64,000 bases of DNA from Siccirubricoccus sp. G192 (GTDB lineage: Bacteria > Pseudomonadota > Alphaproteobacteria > Acetobacterales > Acetobacteraceae). Numbering within the stretch: position 1 is the stretch's first letter; each line of letters begins with the position of its first letter. The notes beneath the pieces are model-generated. The model was not told the DNA's origin, ran no database searches, and saw only the letters and a list, made by a program, of their open reading frames with translations. A program made the translations under genes and the position numbers. Of the stretch, positions 17,279 through 25,968 are shown piece by piece. The DNA lies in assembly GCF_019084075.1 (NCBI RefSeq), contig NZ_JAHREN010000001.1, forward strand, positions 1,089,501-1,153,500. Reading direction: 5' to 3'.

Positions 17279-18382
17279 CATCGTGTTGCATCGGTCGACG
17301 GTATGGACGCGTCGATCCCTGCCTCGTGCGGGGTCATGTGATCCGGATGTACTTCGGCCGCCCGAGGTCCAGCATCCGGTTCAGGACGTTGGTGGCGATG
17401 GCCATTTCGGTTGCTTGTCGCCCCTTCGTTTGCGAGCGTAGCCTATCTCCAATGACGCGCTTCCAGCGCGAGACATCGGCTTCCACCAGAGCACGCCAAT
17501 TGTACCCCGACGCTCGCTGCCAGCCCATGCGACCGCGCTCGGCGATACATCGCAGATGCACATCTCGCTGGGTCGGCGTGGTCCCAGCCGCTGTACTCGG
17601 CACCGCGTTCGCGCGTGGTGGCACGATGACGTCGGCATCTGGATGACGCGCTGCGACCTCGGCGTAAACATCGTCTCGGTCGTGGGCACCATCGCCGATG
17701 AAGGACACCACGGAACCATCAACCCGGTCGAGCAAGGGGCCGACCTGCGAGCCATCGTCGGCATCCCTCTCGGTCAGCACCGAGGCGACGATCTGGCCGG
17801 TGTCGGCGTCCGTCGCAAGGTGGAGCATCTTCCAGGCCCGGCGCCGCTTGCTGCCATGCTTCTCCTCCAGCCATTCGCCGGGACCGCACAGCCGTAGGCC
17901 AGTGCTGTCGACCAGCAGGTGCACTGGCCGGCTGCCCGTCCTCGGCCGCGGCACCTGCAGCGTCTCGGCCCGACGACTGAGGGTGGAGTGGTCCGGCACG
18001 GCGAGCTCAAGGCCAAGCAGGGCAAGGATGGAGCCGATCAGGCCCTCGGTTTGACGCAGCGCCAGGCGGAACACGGCCCGCAGCGTCAAGGCAGTTGCGA
18101 TCGCCAAGGCCGAGTACTTCGGCTGACCACCTCGGCCAACGCGCGCCTCGGCCCGCCAGCCCGCGATAGCCTCGGCTGTGAACCACACGGTGAGGCTGCC
18201 GCGAGCCCGCAGGCCGGCATCGTACTCGGCCCAGTTGATGACCTTCTGGCGCTGGGCCGGAATATGGTGCCGGCGAGCAGCATTCGACTTGAACGGCATC
18301 GCGGGTTCCCCTCAATCGAGGGCTCACCCTCCTCCCCAGCTTACCCAACCGCCCCGGACTGGGCGACCCGTGCAACAACATG
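17279..18382 (-). mobile_element. IS5-family element, copy 2 (1104 bp)
   Basis: Same ends and length as copy 1, in opposite orientation, so copies 1 and 2 form an inverted pair about 1.1 kb apart. It interrupts ccdB. The flanks (ccaga on the left, cctgc on the right) give no target duplication, consistent with a deletion beside the element. Confidence 0.9.
17334..18299 (-). CDS. IS5-family transposase (copy 2)
   Basis: A 321-residue transposase identical in sequence to copy 1, with all DDE motifs (LLVDSTGL, IGDGAHD, LVEADVSRWK) intact. It reads toward the ccdA fragment. Since copies 2 and 3 are direct repeats about 28 kb apart, they could support homologous deletion or joint mobilisation of everything between them. 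Confidence 0.92.
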   Translation of the reverse strand: MPFKSNAARRHHIPAQRQKVINWAEYDAGLRARGSLTVWFTAEAIAGWRAEARVGRGGQPKYSALAIATALTLRAVFRLALRQTEGLIGSILALLGLELAVPDHSTLSRRAETLQVPRPRTGSRPVHLLVDSTGLRLCGPGEWLEEKHGSKRRRAWKMLHLATDADTGQIVASVLTERDADDGSQVGPLLDRVDGSVVSFIGDGAHDRDDVYAEVAARHPDADVIVPPRANAVPSTAAGTTPTQRDVHLRCIAERGRMGWQRASGYNWRALVEADVSRWKRVIGDRLRSQTKGRQATEMAIATNVLNRMLDLGRPKYIRIT

Positions 18383-18435
18383 CCTGCTACGCACCATGAC
18401 GGCAGGCGCTCCCCAGCACACTACCGCCGAATGGA

Positions 18436-18460
18436 CAAAGTCGAGGCCCGTTCTATGGCG
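18436..18460 (+). repeat. 25-bp direct repeat, copy A
   Basis: A 25-base string starting CAAAGTCGAGGCCCGTTCTA also occurs at 27753-27777 in the same orientation; a partial match (CCAAAGTCGAGCCC) lies at 16619. All three positions are next to IS borders, so it is probably the end of an element otherwise absent here. Confidence 0.6.
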
Positions 18461-18539
18461 AGGCCCTGAGATGCAGCGGCACATTGAGACCGCGGATGCG
18501 CTCGGCTGCCGAGTGCCGGGGCGATGGCCTTGCGTCGGG

Positions 18540-19031
18540 TCAGCCAACGGCCTTGCCGGCCGGCGGGTTGGCGGGCTTGGCACGGACGCCAGGGCCGGGT
18601 TCGACAGTGACCGCGCGCGCGGTCAGATCGGCGCGGCATTCCGAGCACACCATCATTGGGTCGAATAGGTGGCCGCAGGCCTTATGCCGGTGCATTAGGG
18701 GCCGGCCGGCCTCGCTGGTCATATACACATCGCCCCAGTGCACGATCGCCATCAACACGGGGTAGAGGTCAAGGCCCTTCTGTGTCAGACGGTATTCATG
18801 GCGCACCGGCCGCAGCTGGTAAGGCACCTTCTCCAGCACGCCGGCGGCAACGAGCTTGGCCAGCCGGTCGGCCAGGACCGGCCGGGTGATGCCGAGCTTC
18901 TCCTGGAACTGCTCGAAACGACGGATCCGCAAAAAGCAGTCGCGCAGGACCAGCAGCGTCCAGCGGTCGCCGATTACCGATACAGTGCGCGCCACCGAGC
19001 AAGTCTGGTCCGCCAACTCGTTCCACCGCAT
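18540..19031 (-). CDS. HxlR-family transcriptional regulator
   Basis: About 163 residues. The winged helix-turn-helix is clear: DQTCSVARTVSVIGDRWTLL and VLRDCFLRIRRFEQFQEKLG, then ITRPVLADRLAKLVAAGVLE, then the wing (HEYRLTQKGLDLYPVL). A C-terminal Cys pair region (HKACGHLF, MVCSECRADL) looks like a metal- or redox-sensing extension seen in a subset of HxlR proteins. The start at 19031 has GGAG six bases upstream; ATG at 19037 is the alternative. It is divergent from the five-gene SDR/GST/CoA-transferase operon, 98 bases away, and most likely controls it, perhaps in response to an electrophile or an aromatic intermediate. Confidence 0.85.
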   Translation of the reverse strand: MRWNELADQTCSVARTVSVIGDRWTLLVLRDCFLRIRRFEQFQEKLGITRPVLADRLAKLVAAGVLEKVPYQLRPVRHEYRLTQKGLDLYPVLMAIVHWGDVYMTSEAGRPLMHRHKACGHLFDPMMVCSECRADLTARAVTVEPGPGVRAKPANPPAGKAVG

Positions 19032-19129
19032 CCGCATCTCCCTTTTCCCTGGACAGAATAGGCTTGACGAGTTCCTTTTCCAAACCCACTCTGGGCCCAG
19101 TTCAAAAAACACACCCACCGGAGGAGACC

Positions 19130-19879
19130 ATGGGAACGCGCAATGCGAGCGTGGCGGTGGTAGGGGCGGGCGACTACATCGGCGCCGCTATTGCCCGTAG
19201 GTTCGCAACCGAGGGCTATACCGTCTTCTGCGGTCGGCGGAACGGCGAGAAGCTTCAGCCCCTGGTGGCGGAGATCGAGGACGCGGGCGGCATCTGCGTC
19301 GGCCGCTCGCTCGACGCGCGCCAGGAGGAGCAGGTGGCGCAGTTCATGGCGGAGGCCGACGCCGCGGCGCCGCTCGAGGTCGTGGTGTTCAACATCGGCG
19401 GCAACGTGAACTTCCCCCTGCTCGACACGACCGAGCGGGTGTTCCGCAAGGTCTGGGAACTGGCCTGTTATGCCGGCTTTCTCACCGGGCGCGAGGCGGC
19501 ACGGGTGCTGCTGCGGCACGGGCGCGGCTCGATCTTCCTGACCGGCGCCACGGCGAGCATGCGCGGCGGCATCGGCTATGCCGCCTTCGCCAGCGCCAAA
19601 TTCGGCCTGCGCGCCGTCGCTCAGAGCATGGCGCGCGAGCTAGGGCCCCAGAACATCCATGTCGCGCATCTGGTGATCGACAGCGGCGTCGATACCGCAT
19701 GGGTGCGGGAGCGGATCGAGAAGCGCATGGCGACTGACCCCTCCGCCGCCGAACGTCTGGAGCCCGGCCGGCTGCTCAGCCCGGCCACCATCGCCGAAAC
19801 CTACTGGCAGCTCCACCAGCAGCCGCGCGACGGCTGGACGCACGAGCTCGACATCCGCCCCTCCCGCGAGACCTGGTGA
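19130..19879 (+). CDS. SDR-family oxidoreductase (first of two in operon)
   Basis: A 249-residue short-chain dehydrogenase. The nucleotide-binding loop is unusual: VAVVGAGDYIGAAIARRFA, where GAGDYIG replaces the classical TGxxxGIG. NIGGN replaces NNAG. The catalytic Ser/Tyr/Lys set is seen in IFLTGATASMRGGIGYAAFA followed by SAKFGLRAV; the position of the usual Tyr is shifted (GYAAFASAK). The C-terminus carries WTHELDIRPSRETW. The ATG follows GGAGGAGACC. It shares this layout with the SDR at 20505, a paralogue in the same operon. It probably oxidises or reduces a hydroxyl on an intermediate of the pathway. Confidence 0.88.
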   Translation: MGTRNASVAVVGAGDYIGAAIARRFATEGYTVFCGRRNGEKLQPLVAEIEDAGGICVGRSLDARQEEQVAQFMAEADAAAPLEVVVFNIGGNVNFPLLDTTERVFRKVWELACYAGFLTGREAARVLLRHGRGSIFLTGATASMRGGIGYAAFASAKFGLRAVAQSMARELGPQNIHVAHLVIDSGVDTAWVRERIEKRMATDPSAAERLEPGRLLSPATIAETYWQLHQQPRDGWTHELDIRPSRETW

Positions 19880-20508
19880 GCGCGCCATGCCGATCCCCCC
19901 CGACCGTGGAATTCCACTTCGATGTCGGCAGCCCGAACGCCTATCTGGCGCACCGGGTGATCCCCGCCATCGAGCGGCGCACCGGCGCCACGTTCCGCTA
20001 CGTGCCGATCCTGCTGGGCGGCGTATTCAAGGCAACCGGCAATCGCTCGCCAGGCGAGACCTTCAAGGGCATCCGCAACAAGCCGGAATACGAGCGGCTG
20101 GAGACCGAGCGCTTCATCCGCAAGCATGGCCTGACGCGCTTCACCCGCAACCCGTTCTTCCCGGTCAATACCTTGCAGCTCATGCGCGGCGCCGCGGCGG
20201 CCGAGATCGACGGCGACCTCCCCCGCTATGTCGAGGCGGTCTTCCACCACATGTGGGAGGAACCGAAAAAGATGGACGAGCCAGACGTGGTCCGCGCCGC
20301 GCTTGACGCCTCCGGCCTCGATGGCGCCCGCTTCTCCGAGCGCATCCAGGATCCGGCCGTCAAGGCCCGGCTTGCCGGGAATACCGAGGCCTCGGTCGCG
20401 CGCCGCACCTTCGGCGCGCCGACATTCTTCGTCGGCGATGACATCTTCTTCGGCAAGGACCGGCTGCGCGATGTCGAGGAGGCCATCCTCGCGGGAGGCG
20501 CGCCGTGA
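19876..20508 (+). CDS. DsbA-like 2-hydroxychromene-2-carboxylate isomerase-family protein
   Basis: A 210-residue thioredoxin-fold protein of the HCCA isomerase / kappa-class GST family. It begins VEFHFDVGSPNAYLAHRVIP, in which the Ser of FDxxSPNxYLA is the glutathione-activating residue. Near the end it has GAPTFFVGDDIFFGKDRL, the cis-Pro loop and the last strand. HPQ-like CxxC is absent, as expected for this family. The GTG start overlaps the SDR stop (GTGA). These enzymes use glutathione to isomerise aromatic ring-cleavage products or conjugate electrophiles, which agrees with the GST two genes downstream. Confidence 0.88.
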   Translation: MSAPCRSPPTVEFHFDVGSPNAYLAHRVIPAIERRTGATFRYVPILLGGVFKATGNRSPGETFKGIRNKPEYERLETERFIRKHGLTRFTRNPFFPVNTLQLMRGAAAAEIDGDLPRYVEAVFHHMWEEPKKMDEPDVVRAALDASGLDGARFSERIQDPAVKARLAGNTEASVARRTFGAPTFFVGDDIFFGKDRLRDVEEAILAGGAP

Positions 20509-21251
20509 CCGGCGCCGGGAATAGCGTCGCGCTGATCGTCGGCGCGGGCGACGCCATCGGCGCGGCGGTCGGCAGGCGCTTCGCGGCCGGCGGCTACACG
20601 GTTTGCCTGGCCCGCCGTTCGGCCGAGAAGGCGGCGCCCCATGTCGAGCAGATCGCCGGCACAGGCGGCCGGGCGCGGGCCTTCAGCCTGGATGCCCGCG
20701 ACGAGGCTGCCGTCGCCGCGCTGTTCGAGCGGATCGAGAACGAGGTCGGCCCGGTCGAGGTCTGCCTGTTCAATGCCGGCGCGAATACGCGGATGCCGGC
20801 GCTGGAGACCAGCGCGCGGCTGCACGAGCAGGTCTGGCGCCTCGCCTGCCACGCCGGCTTCCTGACCGGCCGCGAGGCGGTGCGGCACATGCTGCCGCGC
20901 GGGCGCGGCACGTTGCTCTTTACCGGCGCCACCGCCAGCCTGCGGGGCGGCGCGGGATATGCGGCCTTCGCCGCGGCCAAGGCCGGCCTGCGCGCGACCG
21001 CTCAGAGCCTCGCCCGCGAGTTCGGATCGCGGGGCATCCATGTTGCGCACCTGTTGATCGACGGGGGCGTCGACAGCCCGGCGATCCATGCCCGCCGCCG
21101 CGCCCGCCTCGGCCCCGACGCGCCACCGCCGGAGCCTGGCAGCCTGATCGCTGTCGATACCGTGGCGGCCGCCTACTGGATGTTGCACACTCAGCCACGC
21201 GACGGCTGGACGCACGAGCTTGACCTGCGCCCCGCCGTCGAGCCCTGGTGA
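20505..21251 (+). CDS. SDR-family oxidoreductase (second of two in operon)
   Basis: A 248-residue protein clearly paralogous to the SDR at 19130: VALIVGAGDAIGAAVGRRFA, FNAGAN, LLFTGATASLRGGAGYAAFA, AKAGLRATAQSLAREFG, and the C-terminal WTHELDLRPAVEPW. As in its partner, the first glycine loop is GAGDxIG. GTG at 20505 overlaps the isomerase stop. Two similar dehydrogenases in one operon suggest two successive oxidations (alcohol to aldehyde to acid) or a heteromeric enzyme. Confidence 0.88.
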   Translation: MTGAGNSVALIVGAGDAIGAAVGRRFAAGGYTVCLARRSAEKAAPHVEQIAGTGGRARAFSLDARDEAAVAALFERIENEVGPVEVCLFNAGANTRMPALETSARLHEQVWRLACHAGFLTGREAVRHMLPRGRGTLLFTGATASLRGGAGYAAFAAAKAGLRATAQSLAREFGSRGIHVAHLLIDGGVDSPAIHARRRARLGPDAPPPEPGSLIAVDTVAAAYWMLHTQPRDGWTHELDLRPAVEPW

Positions 21252-21262
21252 GGAACGCCGTC

Positions 21263-21916
21263 ATGAGCGACACCGCCGACCGGGTGCTCTGGGGCTGCAC
21301 GACCGCCCGCACCATCCGGGCCCACTGGGCGCTGCACGAGCTGGGCCTTCGCTATCGTTGCGAGCCGATCCTGCCGCGCTCGGGCGAGACGCAAACCTCG
21401 CGCTACACCGCCGTGAACCCCCGCCAGAAGATCCCGGCGCTGCAGGACGGTGACTTCACCATCACCGAGAGTGCCGCGATCATCAACTACCTGTCCGCGA
21501 CCTATGGTCGGGACGGCAACCGCTTGGTGCCGACCGACCCGCGTGGGCGGGCGCGCTATGACGAATGGTGCTTCTTCATCGTGTGCGAACTGGACGCGAC
21601 CAGCCTCTACATCCTGCGCCGCCATGTCGGCCTGCCGCAGGTCTATGGCGAGGCTCCGACCGCGGTAGAGGCAGCTACGACGTATTTCCAGAAGCAGGTG
21701 CAGACCGTCGCCGCGGCCCTGGACGACGGCCGGCGCTGGCTTCTGGGCGAGGCATTCAGCGGCGCCGACATGCTCCTCACAACCTGTCTCGACTGGGCGC
21801 TGCGCTATGAGCTGCCGCTGACCAACGGTCTGCTCGCCTTCCGCGACCGGGCGACCGCAAGGCCTGCCTATGCCGCGGCCCAGCAGGCAAACCGGCCCGA
21901 ATACTGGAAAATTTAA
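21263..21916 (+). CDS. Glutathione S-transferase
   Basis: A 217-residue cytosolic-type GST. The N-terminal thioredoxin fold shows VLWGCTTARTIRAHWALHEL, then VNPRQKIPALQDGDFTITES with the cis-Pro and the ES pair that binds the gamma-glutamyl group. The C-terminal helical domain has GEAFSGADMLLTTCLDWA, the conserved N-capping and hydrophobic-staple region. A GTG at 21248 overlapping the previous stop is the alternative start; I prefer ATG at 21263, which has GAGG nine bases upstream. Within the operon it would conjugate glutathione to an epoxide or other electrophile, or remove it. Confidence 0.88.
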   Translation: MSDTADRVLWGCTTARTIRAHWALHELGLRYRCEPILPRSGETQTSRYTAVNPRQKIPALQDGDFTITESAAIINYLSATYGRDGNRLVPTDPRGRARYDEWCFFIVCELDATSLYILRRHVGLPQVYGEAPTAVEAATTYFQKQVQTVAAALDDGRRWLLGEAFSGADMLLTTCLDWALRYELPLTNGLLAFRDRATARPAYAAAQQANRPEYWKI

Positions 21917-23091
21917 TGAGCGGACCTCTACAGGGCGTGCGAGTGCTGGACCTGACCAGCGTGGTCTCCGGGCCGAACGCGACGATGATGCTGGCTGACC
22001 AGGGCGCTGACGTCATCAAGGTTGAAACGCCGGGCGGTGACATCATGCGCCGCGGCGGCTTCACGCCAGGCTTCGTCTCGTCCAACCGCAGCAAGCGCTC
22101 GATCGCGGTAGACCTGAAGCAGCCGACCGGGGCCGGCATCCTGCGCCGGCTGATCGCCACCGCGGACGTGCTCGTGCAGAATTTCCGCCCCGGCGTCGCG
22201 GACCGGCTCGGCTTCGGCGAGGCGGCGGCGCGCGCAATCAGGCCCGACCTCGTCTATGTCTCGATTAGCGGTGTCGGCGAGACCGGGCCCTATATCCGCA
22301 AGCGCGTCTACGACCCAGTGATCCAGGCACTCTCTGGCCTCGCCGACATCCAGCGCAATGTCGAGACCGGCCGGCCGCAGATGATCCGCACCCTGATTGC
22401 GGACAAGACTACGGCCCTGGTTGCCGCCCAGGCGATCACCGCCGCGCTCTATAACAAGGCGGTCCGCGGCGAGGGCCAGCACGTGCGACTAGCGATGCTC
22501 GATGCCGTCGTCGCCTATCTCTGGCCCGAGGGCATGGCCGGCTACAGCCTAGTTGGCCAGGAGGAAGTGGCGGATCGGGCGCAGTCGGCGCCGGATCTGG
22601 TCTTCCGCACACGCGACGGCTACATCGCCGTCGGTACGGTTTCTGACGCGGAATGGCGTGGCCTTTGCCGTGTGCTCGAAAAGCCCGAATGGATCGACGA
22701 CCCGCGCTTCAGGACCCCCTCCGTCCGCTCCGCCAACGCTGCCGCGCGCCTGAGTCTTGTGGGCGAGATGCTGGCCCAGGGCGACGGCGCCGATTGGCTC
22801 GCGCGCCTGGACGAGGCCGAGGTGCCCTGCGCGCCGGTGTTGACCCGCCGAGAGCTGCTCGCCGACCCGCAGGTTGCCGCCAATGGCCTGATCGTCGAAT
22901 TCGACCAGCCCGGCCTCGGCCGCATCCGCCAGGCCCGCCCGGCGGCGCGGTTCGAGCGCACGCCCGCCGAGATACGCCGCCCGGCTCCCGCCATCGGCGA
23001 GCACACAAGCGAGATCCTGGCCGAACTCGGCGACGACGAAGCAAAGATCTCTGCGACGGTGGCCGCACTCGAACGCGAGGCAGCGCGCTAA
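21916..23091 (+). CDS. CaiB/BaiF (class III) CoA-transferase
   Basis: A 391-residue class III CoA-transferase. It starts LQGVRVLDLTSVVSGPNATM followed by MLADQGADVIKVETPGGD, the family signature. NRSKRSIAVDLKQPTG and VLVQNFRPGVADRLGFG bind CoA. The catalytic Asp is expected at residue 133 in RVYDPVIQALSGLAD. TAATG couples it to the GST gene. As the last enzyme it would activate a carboxylic acid, perhaps a glutathionylated one, to its CoA thioester. The stop codon TAA uses the TA target of an IS630 insertion; the DNA beyond the element also begins TAA, so the reading frame end was preserved. Confidence 0.9.
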   Translation: MSGPLQGVRVLDLTSVVSGPNATMMLADQGADVIKVETPGGDIMRRGGFTPGFVSSNRSKRSIAVDLKQPTGAGILRRLIATADVLVQNFRPGVADRLGFGEAAARAIRPDLVYVSISGVGETGPYIRKRVYDPVIQALSGLADIQRNVETGRPQMIRTLIADKTTALVAAQAITAALYNKAVRGEGQHVRLAMLDAVVAYLWPEGMAGYSLVGQEEVADRAQSAPDLVFRTRDGYIAVGTVSDAEWRGLCRVLEKPEWIDDPRFRTPSVRSANAAARLSLVGEMLAQGDGADWLARLDEAEVPCAPVLTRRELLADPQVAANGLIVEFDQPGLGRIRQARPAARFERTPAEIRRPAPAIGEHTSEILAELGDDEAKISATVAALEREAAR

Positions 23092-23103
23092 ATGGTGCAT
23101 CCG

Positions 23104-23379
23104 CTAAAAGAGTGCGACATTTGGCGGAGCGGCGAAGCCGAGACGGCGGGGTGTGCGATGGCGCCGGCGGCGGCCCCAGACGAACGGATGCTTGTGCGTG
23201 TTCCAGTAGGTGGTGGCACGCGCGACGGCCTGCTCGATCTCCGCCCAGGCCTCGAACCGCCGCCCCTTGAGGGCCAGCGAGCGCAGCACCTTCCACCACG
23301 GCTCGATGAGGTTGAGGTAGGCCGCATACCTCGGCTGGAACACGAACTCCCAGCGCGGATGGGCGAGAGCAAAGAGCAG
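23104..23379 (-). pseudogene. IS630 transposase, C-terminal part
   Basis: It continues the gene from 24837: STLLFALAHPRWEFVFQPRY, AAYLNLIEPWWKVLRSLALK, then NTHKHPFVWGRRRRHRTPRR. AAYLNLIEPWWK holds the catalytic Glu of the DDE triad (usual form SPWLNPIE). It is cut from the rest by the IS30 element whose left end is at 23380, with gagcag duplicated at both sides. Confidence 0.8.
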
Positions 23380-24836
23380 GGTGGATTCAAGTGGTCGTCG
23401 CAACACTCTGGTTGGGACGGTCAGTGATGGCAGGTCGGCGGCGTTCGGAACGAGCACTGCGAGCGGTGTTGGGGCGGTCACCTGGGCGGCCAGGCGTGGC
23501 TCAGCGCGAGAACCGGCGGCAGTTCTGGGCGGCGATTGCGACGGGCCTGTCGAGCGAGGACGCGGCGATTGGTGCAGGCGTGTCGCCGCCAGTAGGCTTC
23601 CGCTGGTTCCGGGAGGCGGGCGGCATGCCACCAAAGATACTTGCACCATCGGCGAAGCCACCTTCGGAGCGGTACCTGTTGTTCACGGAGCGCGAGGAGA
23701 TTGCGCTGTTGCGGGCGCAGGGCTGTGGGGTGCGGGAGACGGCCCGGCGGCTGGGGCGGGACGCCTCGACGATCTCGCGTGAACTGCGACGGAACGCAGC
23801 CACGCGTAGCGGCGGTCTGGAGTACCGGGCCACGACGGCGCAGTGGCATGCCGAGCGGGCGGCGCGTCGGCCAAAGCCGGCGAAGCTGGCTGTGCGCGCG
23901 ACGTTGCGGAAGTATGTTCAGGACCGGCTCGCGGGTGCGGTTGCCGGTCCGGGCGGGGCTTCGGTTGGCGGGCCCGTCGTGCCCTGGAGGGGCCGTCGGC
24001 ACGGGCGCCGGCAGCACCGCCGGTGGGCGAGGGCGTGGAGCCCCGAGCAAATTGCCCGACGGCTGCGGCTCGACTTCCCTGGTGACGAGACAATGCGCAT
24101 CAGCCATGAGGCCATCTACCAGGCGCTGTACGTACAGGGGCGCGGCGCGCTGCGGCGTGAGCTGACCGCCTGCCTGCGGACCGGGCGGGCGCTCCGGGTG
24201 CCGCGGGCGCGCAGCCGCGGACGGGGCAAGTCGCATGTCACGCCCGAGGTCATGATCAGCGAACGGCCGGCGGAGGTGGCCGACCGGGCGGTGCCAGGCC
24301 ACTGGGAGGGGGACCTGATCCTCGGCTTGGGCAGTTCGGCGATCGGCACGCTGGTCGAGCGGACGACACGGTTCACCCTGTTGCTCCACCTGCCGCGCAT
24401 GGCGGGACACGGGGGGGGGGTGATCGGGTGAAAAACGGGCCTGCCCTGGCGGGCCATGGTGCCGTGGCGGTATGCGGCGCCATCACGCGCTCGATCAGGA
24501 CGCTGCCCCAGCAGCTGCGACAATCCTTGACCTGGGATCAAGGTGCGGAGCTGAGCCAGCACGCGCAGCTGCGAATCGATACCGGTGTGCAGGTCTACTT
24601 CTGTGACCCACACAGCCCTTGGCAGCGCGGGACGAACGAGAACACCAATGGGCTGCTGCGGCAGTATTTCCCGAAGGGCACGGACCTGAGCGACCACAGC
24701 GCGGCAGCCCTTACCGCGGTGGCCACAACGCTCAACAGCCGGCCGCGCAAGACACTCGGATGGAGAACGCCGGCCGAAGCCTTTGACGAGTTGCTGAGAT
24801 CGGCGCACACAGGTGTTGCGACGACCACTTGAACTC
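23380..24836 (+). mobile_element. IS30-family element inserted in IS630 (1457 bp)
   Basis: The inverted repeats share TTCAAGTGGTCGTCGCAACA, found near the left end (23386) and, inverted, near the right end (up to 24832). The sequence gagcag occurs on both sides (23374-23379 and 24837-24842), which looks like a target duplication, although IS30 elements usually make shorter ones. Joining the flanks restores the IS630 transposase reading ...DVLL-FALAHP.... Confidence 0.8.
23427..24832 (+). pseudogene. IS30-family transposase, frameshifted at a G10 run
   Basis: N-terminal HTH regions (MAGRRRSERALRAVLGRSPG; FTEREEIALLRAQGCGVRET followed by ARRLGRDASTISRELRRNAA, the classical IS30 motif), then WSPEQIARRLRLDFPGD, MRISHEAIYQALY and [12 protein letters not shown] with the first catalytic Asp. 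After GHGGG the frame shifts at ten G residues (24411-24420) and resumes as [12 protein letters not shown]...[12 protein letters not shown]...[20 protein letters not shown], with the second Asp and the Glu. All catalytic residues are present, so a single base in the G run decides between an active and a dead gene. Confidence 0.85.
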
Positions 24837-25687
24837 GAGCAGCACATCCGTGCCGCCGTGGATATTGAGGTTGTCGATGACGGCGCAGACCCGCTCGGCT
24901 GCGGTGCCGATCCAGCCCTCCACCTGGCCCAGGAAGTCGACCCAGTTCGCCGTGGTACGGCGCTCGTAGGTTACGGTGAAGGCGGCACCCGTGGCTGGCT
25001 GCAGGGCGCCGAACACGTAGCCCGCGACATCGCGCCGGCCGTAGTCGATCTCCTGCTTGGCCCGCTCCGCCCGAGGCCCGACCGGCCGGACCAGCCGTCG
25101 TCCGGGATAGCTCTTGCTGGCCTGCGGGCCCATTTCGTCGAGGCAGACGACTATGCTGCCCTCGGGCGGTGCGGTGTAGAGCTGCTCGATGGCCCCCTTT
25201 TACGCGTGAAGTCCGGGTCAACCCGCGCCCCGAACCAGGTCTCTTCCTGGCGCCACTTGAGACCCTCAGCCAGGAGCACCTCGCTGATCCGGCTGCGCCG
25301 CATACCGATGCCCTGCTCACCGAGATAGGCGACCAGGCGGTCCAGGGTCCACGAAGCGAAAGGTAGGCCCAGCTCGGCCGGACGGTTCAGGGCGGCGGTG
25401 ATGACCGCGCTCCGCTCCTCGGCCGTGTAGGTCGGCGGCCGTCCCGAGCGCATGTCCTCCTCCAGCCCCGGCAGGCCGTGCTCATTGAACCGCTTGAGCC
25501 AGAACCGAACCGTGGCACCGCACAGGCCCATCCTGGCGGCGATCTCCGGCGCGCTCAGGCCCTCGTCCACCGCGTGCTGCACGATTTGCGCCCGTCGGAC
25601 CAGCCCGGCGCCGAGCGTGCGTGAGCGCGTCATCCGCGCCAGCCCTTGCGCCTCCTCATCGCTCAGTCCGCGCACCCGAATGGTCAT
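24837..25687 (-). pseudogene. IS630 transposase, N-terminal part, also frameshifted
   Basis: It begins MTIRVRGLSDEEAQGLARMT with a helix-turn-helix (GLSAPEIAARMGLCGATVRF) and the linker WLKRFNEHGLPGLEEDMRSG. After DPDFTRKRG (about 25195) the frame changes to AIEQLYTAPPEGSIVVCLDE MGP, whose Asp is the first catalytic residue, and runs on to VCAVIDNLNIHGGTDVLLE, with the second Asp, where IS30 interrupts it. Two lesions make it inactive. Confidence 0.8.
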
Positions 25688-25968
25688 GGCCGAATTCCTG
25701 GGGACAGTCAGCACCAGCCCCAACGCCCCGGACGCGAAAAAGCCTCCTCAACTTGCCGGATGCACCACTAAGGGCCTCCATCCTTTGAGAGCTCGGCCTC
25801 CTGGTCAATTCCACGCTATCAGCCTGTCCGGCCCAAAAGGCCACCGCGAGTGGAATGCGAAGGTTGGGCTCACTTGGCCCTGCCCTGTAATGTAGCCGGG
25901 AGGCTGTCGATGAAGCCGAGCAGTATGTTGTTTATGCAGATCTATCAACGGCATACAGGGTCAGACGA

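Larger units (their letters stand above)
23091..25768 (-). mobile_element. IS630-family element, split by an IS30 insertion
   Basis: TA dinucleotides flank it (23089-23090 and 25769-25770), as expected for IS630. The ends are related inverted repeats: AATGGTGCATCCGCTAA at the left and GTGGTGCATCCGGCAAG read inward from the right. Without the IS30 insert and its duplicated 6 bp the element is about 1.2 kb. It lies exactly at the stop codon of the CoA-transferase gene. Confidence 0.75.
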
